A DNA stretch of 64,000 bases from Rhodococcus oxybenzonivorans (GTDB lineage Bacteria > Actinomycetota > Actinomycetes > Mycobacteriales > Mycobacteriaceae), in NCBI RefSeq assembly GCF_003130705.1, contig NZ_CP021354.1:2604001-2668000 (forward strand), read 5' to 3'. This document shows, in pieces, positions 63,070-64,000 of this stretch. Position numbers and translations under genes: made by a program. The notes under the pieces are model-generated. The model was not told the DNA's origin. It saw only the letters and a program-made list of their open reading frames with translations, and made no database searches. Every line of letters begins with the position of its first letter. Positions within the stretch are counted from its first letter, which is position 1.

Positions 63070-63890
63070 GCGCGCCACCGAAAAATTCCGAAAATCTGGG
63101 TGTTGCGTCCCCGAGGCGTGCCCGAATCGCGGAACGGACACTACGCACCGACCGGTGGTGGCAGGCGCCGCTGCTGACCGCGCTCGGACTCGCGGCGTTC
63201 GTGATCTACGCGTCGATTCGTTCGTGGGTACGGACCGCCTACTTCGCCGAGGAATACCACTACCTGACGCCGTTCTACTCACCCTGCCTGAGTGATTCGT
63301 GTGTGCCCGGGTCGAGTGACTTCGGAACTCCGATCGGCGAATTGCCGATGATCATTCCGCTCGGGTTCCTCGTGTTGCCGTTCCTCCTAGGGTTCCGGCT
63401 CACGTGCTACTACTACCGCAAGGCGTATTACCGCTCGATCTGGTTCTCGCCCCCGGCGTGTGCCGTGGCCGAACCCCACCGAACCTATACCGGTGAGACA
63501 CGCCTTCCCCTGATCGTCCAGAACGTCCACCGATACTTCTTCTACGTCGCGGTGATCGTCTCGCTGATCAACACCTACGACGCCATCCGCGCGTTCCACG
63601 GTGCGGACGGGGGTTTCGGCATCGGGCTGGGCACACTCATCCTGGTCGGCAACGTCATCCTGCTCTGGGCGTACACCGTGTCCTGCCATTCATGCCGGCA
63701 CGTCGTCGGCGGGCGGCTCACCCACTTCTCGAAGCACCCCGTCCGCTACTGGTTGTGGACCCAGGTGAGCAAGCTCAACGCGCGCCACATGCAGCTGGCC
63801 TGGACCACCCTCGCCACGCTGATGATCACGGACTTCTACGTGATGCTCGTGTCCAGTGGGACTCTGTCGGACTTGCGACTGATCAACTGA
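63066..63890 (+). CDS. Succinate dehydrogenase 1 membrane anchor subunit (Rv0249c-like)
   Basis: A 274-aa polytopic protein with five hydrophobic segments (about residues 35-55, 95-115, 160-180, 190-212, 245-268). It has CLSDSCVPGSSDFGTP outside, YYYRKAYYRSIWFSPPACAV, VQNVHRYFFYVAVIVSLINT with likely heme-ligand histidines, and CHSCRHVVGGRLTHFSKHPV. Size and sequence fit the single fused anchor of actinobacterial Sdh1, which passes electrons from succinate to menaquinone. ATG 63066 overlaps the upstream gene; the flavoprotein gene begins 36 bp after it. Confidence 0.85.
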   Translation: MSAPPKNSENLGVASPRRARIAERTLRTDRWWQAPLLTALGLAAFVIYASIRSWVRTAYFAEEYHYLTPFYSPCLSDSCVPGSSDFGTPIGELPMIIPLGFLVLPFLLGFRLTCYYYRKAYYRSIWFSPPACAVAEPHRTYTGETRLPLIVQNVHRYFFYVAVIVSLINTYDAIRAFHGADGGFGIGLGTLILVGNVILLWAYTVSCHSCRHVVGGRLTHFSKHPVRYWLWTQVSKLNARHMQLAWTTLATLMITDFYVMLVSSGTLSDLRLIN

Positions 63891-63926
63891 CCGCGCATCG
63901 AAGCCGCCGAACACGAGGGGAGTGGA

Positions 63927-64000
63927 ATGACGGAAGTCGAACGGCACCGGTACGACGTCGTGGTGATCGGTGCGGGTGGCGCCGGACTGCGAGCGGTCAT
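63927..64000 (+). CDS. sdhA: Succinate dehydrogenase 1 flavoprotein subunit, 5' end only
   Basis: The first 24 codons and part of the next lie in the window; the gene runs off the right edge. The sequence starts MTEVERHRYDVVVIGAGGAG then LRAV, the FAD-binding beta-alpha-beta motif characteristic of SdhA/FrdA. It follows the membrane anchor, as in M. tuberculosis Rv0249c-Rv0248c. ATG 63927 follows GGGGAGTGGA. Confidence 0.85.
   Translation, partial: MTEVERHRYDVVVIGAGGAGLRAV

Overview
The window is high-GC actinobacterial chromosome, most likely a Rhodococcus of the jostii/opacus group. The evidence is protein-level resemblance and gene order matching Mycobacterium tuberculosis (lppM, acetyltransferase, DUF3040, mraZ...ftsZ, wag31; ileS-dinB; lspA-rluD; ddn-like-ilvA; treXYZ; bioAFD; Sdh1). 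Carotenoid genes typical of Rhodococcus sit inside that frame. Many starts are GTG and coupling is dense through 4-nt ATGA/GTGA overlaps. I see no tRNA, rRNA, IS element or CRISPR array; this is mostly core chromosome with small accessory patches. Ortholog names are from memory of the families, not from a search.

Layout. 1-6.3 kb: start of a polyprenyl synthetase (minus), metF-like reductase (plus), then a minus-strand operon crtO-cruF-lppM-glycosyltransferase. This looks like the hydroxylation and glycosylation arm of a monocyclic carotenoid pathway with a lipoprotein gene (lppM) embedded in it. 5.6-7.6 kb: GNAT acetyltransferase, a HEPN-family gene behind a perfect LexA box, and a DUF3040 membrane protein ending in a very strong terminator. 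7.6-28.7 kb: the division and cell-wall (dcw) cluster mraZ-rsmH-ftsL-pbpB-murE-murF-mraY-murD-ftsW-murG-murC-ftsQ-ftsZ-pgeF-yggS-sepF-yggT-wag31 and a small membrane protein. It builds lipid II, flips or polymerises and cross-links it, and positions the divisome and polar growth machinery. 28.7-33.5 kb: T-box leader, ileS (type 2) and dinB. 33.5-36 kb: three lipoproteins. 36-39.2 kb: lspA-rluD-membrane protein-rarD. 39.2-45 kb: dnaE1, a small membrane protein, a Ddn-like F420 protein, ilvA.

45-58.5 kb: a divergent TetR/MFS efflux pair with twin operators, then the trehalose genes treZ and (treX-treY-qor). These are separated by about 4 kb of small regulators and membrane proteins (PadR plus permease-prefix protein, NYN protein, a 47-codon gene, DUF1918, TetR, PLDc_N). 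58.5-62.6 kb: divergent bioA / bioFD around a BioQ-like palindrome, then two VOC proteins. 62.7-64 kb: a CRP-like site followed by the Sdh1 operon (small conserved protein, membrane anchor, start of the flavoprotein).

The most useful non-coding signals are: the LexA box plus 13-bp hairpin before the HEPN gene; oppositely oriented MraZ-box arrays; a possible mraW RNA element; the ileS T-box; several palindromic operators (TetR, PadR, BioQ-like, CRP-like); and in-frame minisatellites in murE and ftsW. I found no clearly new multi-gene system. The best candidates for new biology are the SOS-controlled HEPN gene beside the dcw cluster, lppM inside the carotenoid operon, and the island inside the trehalose locus.
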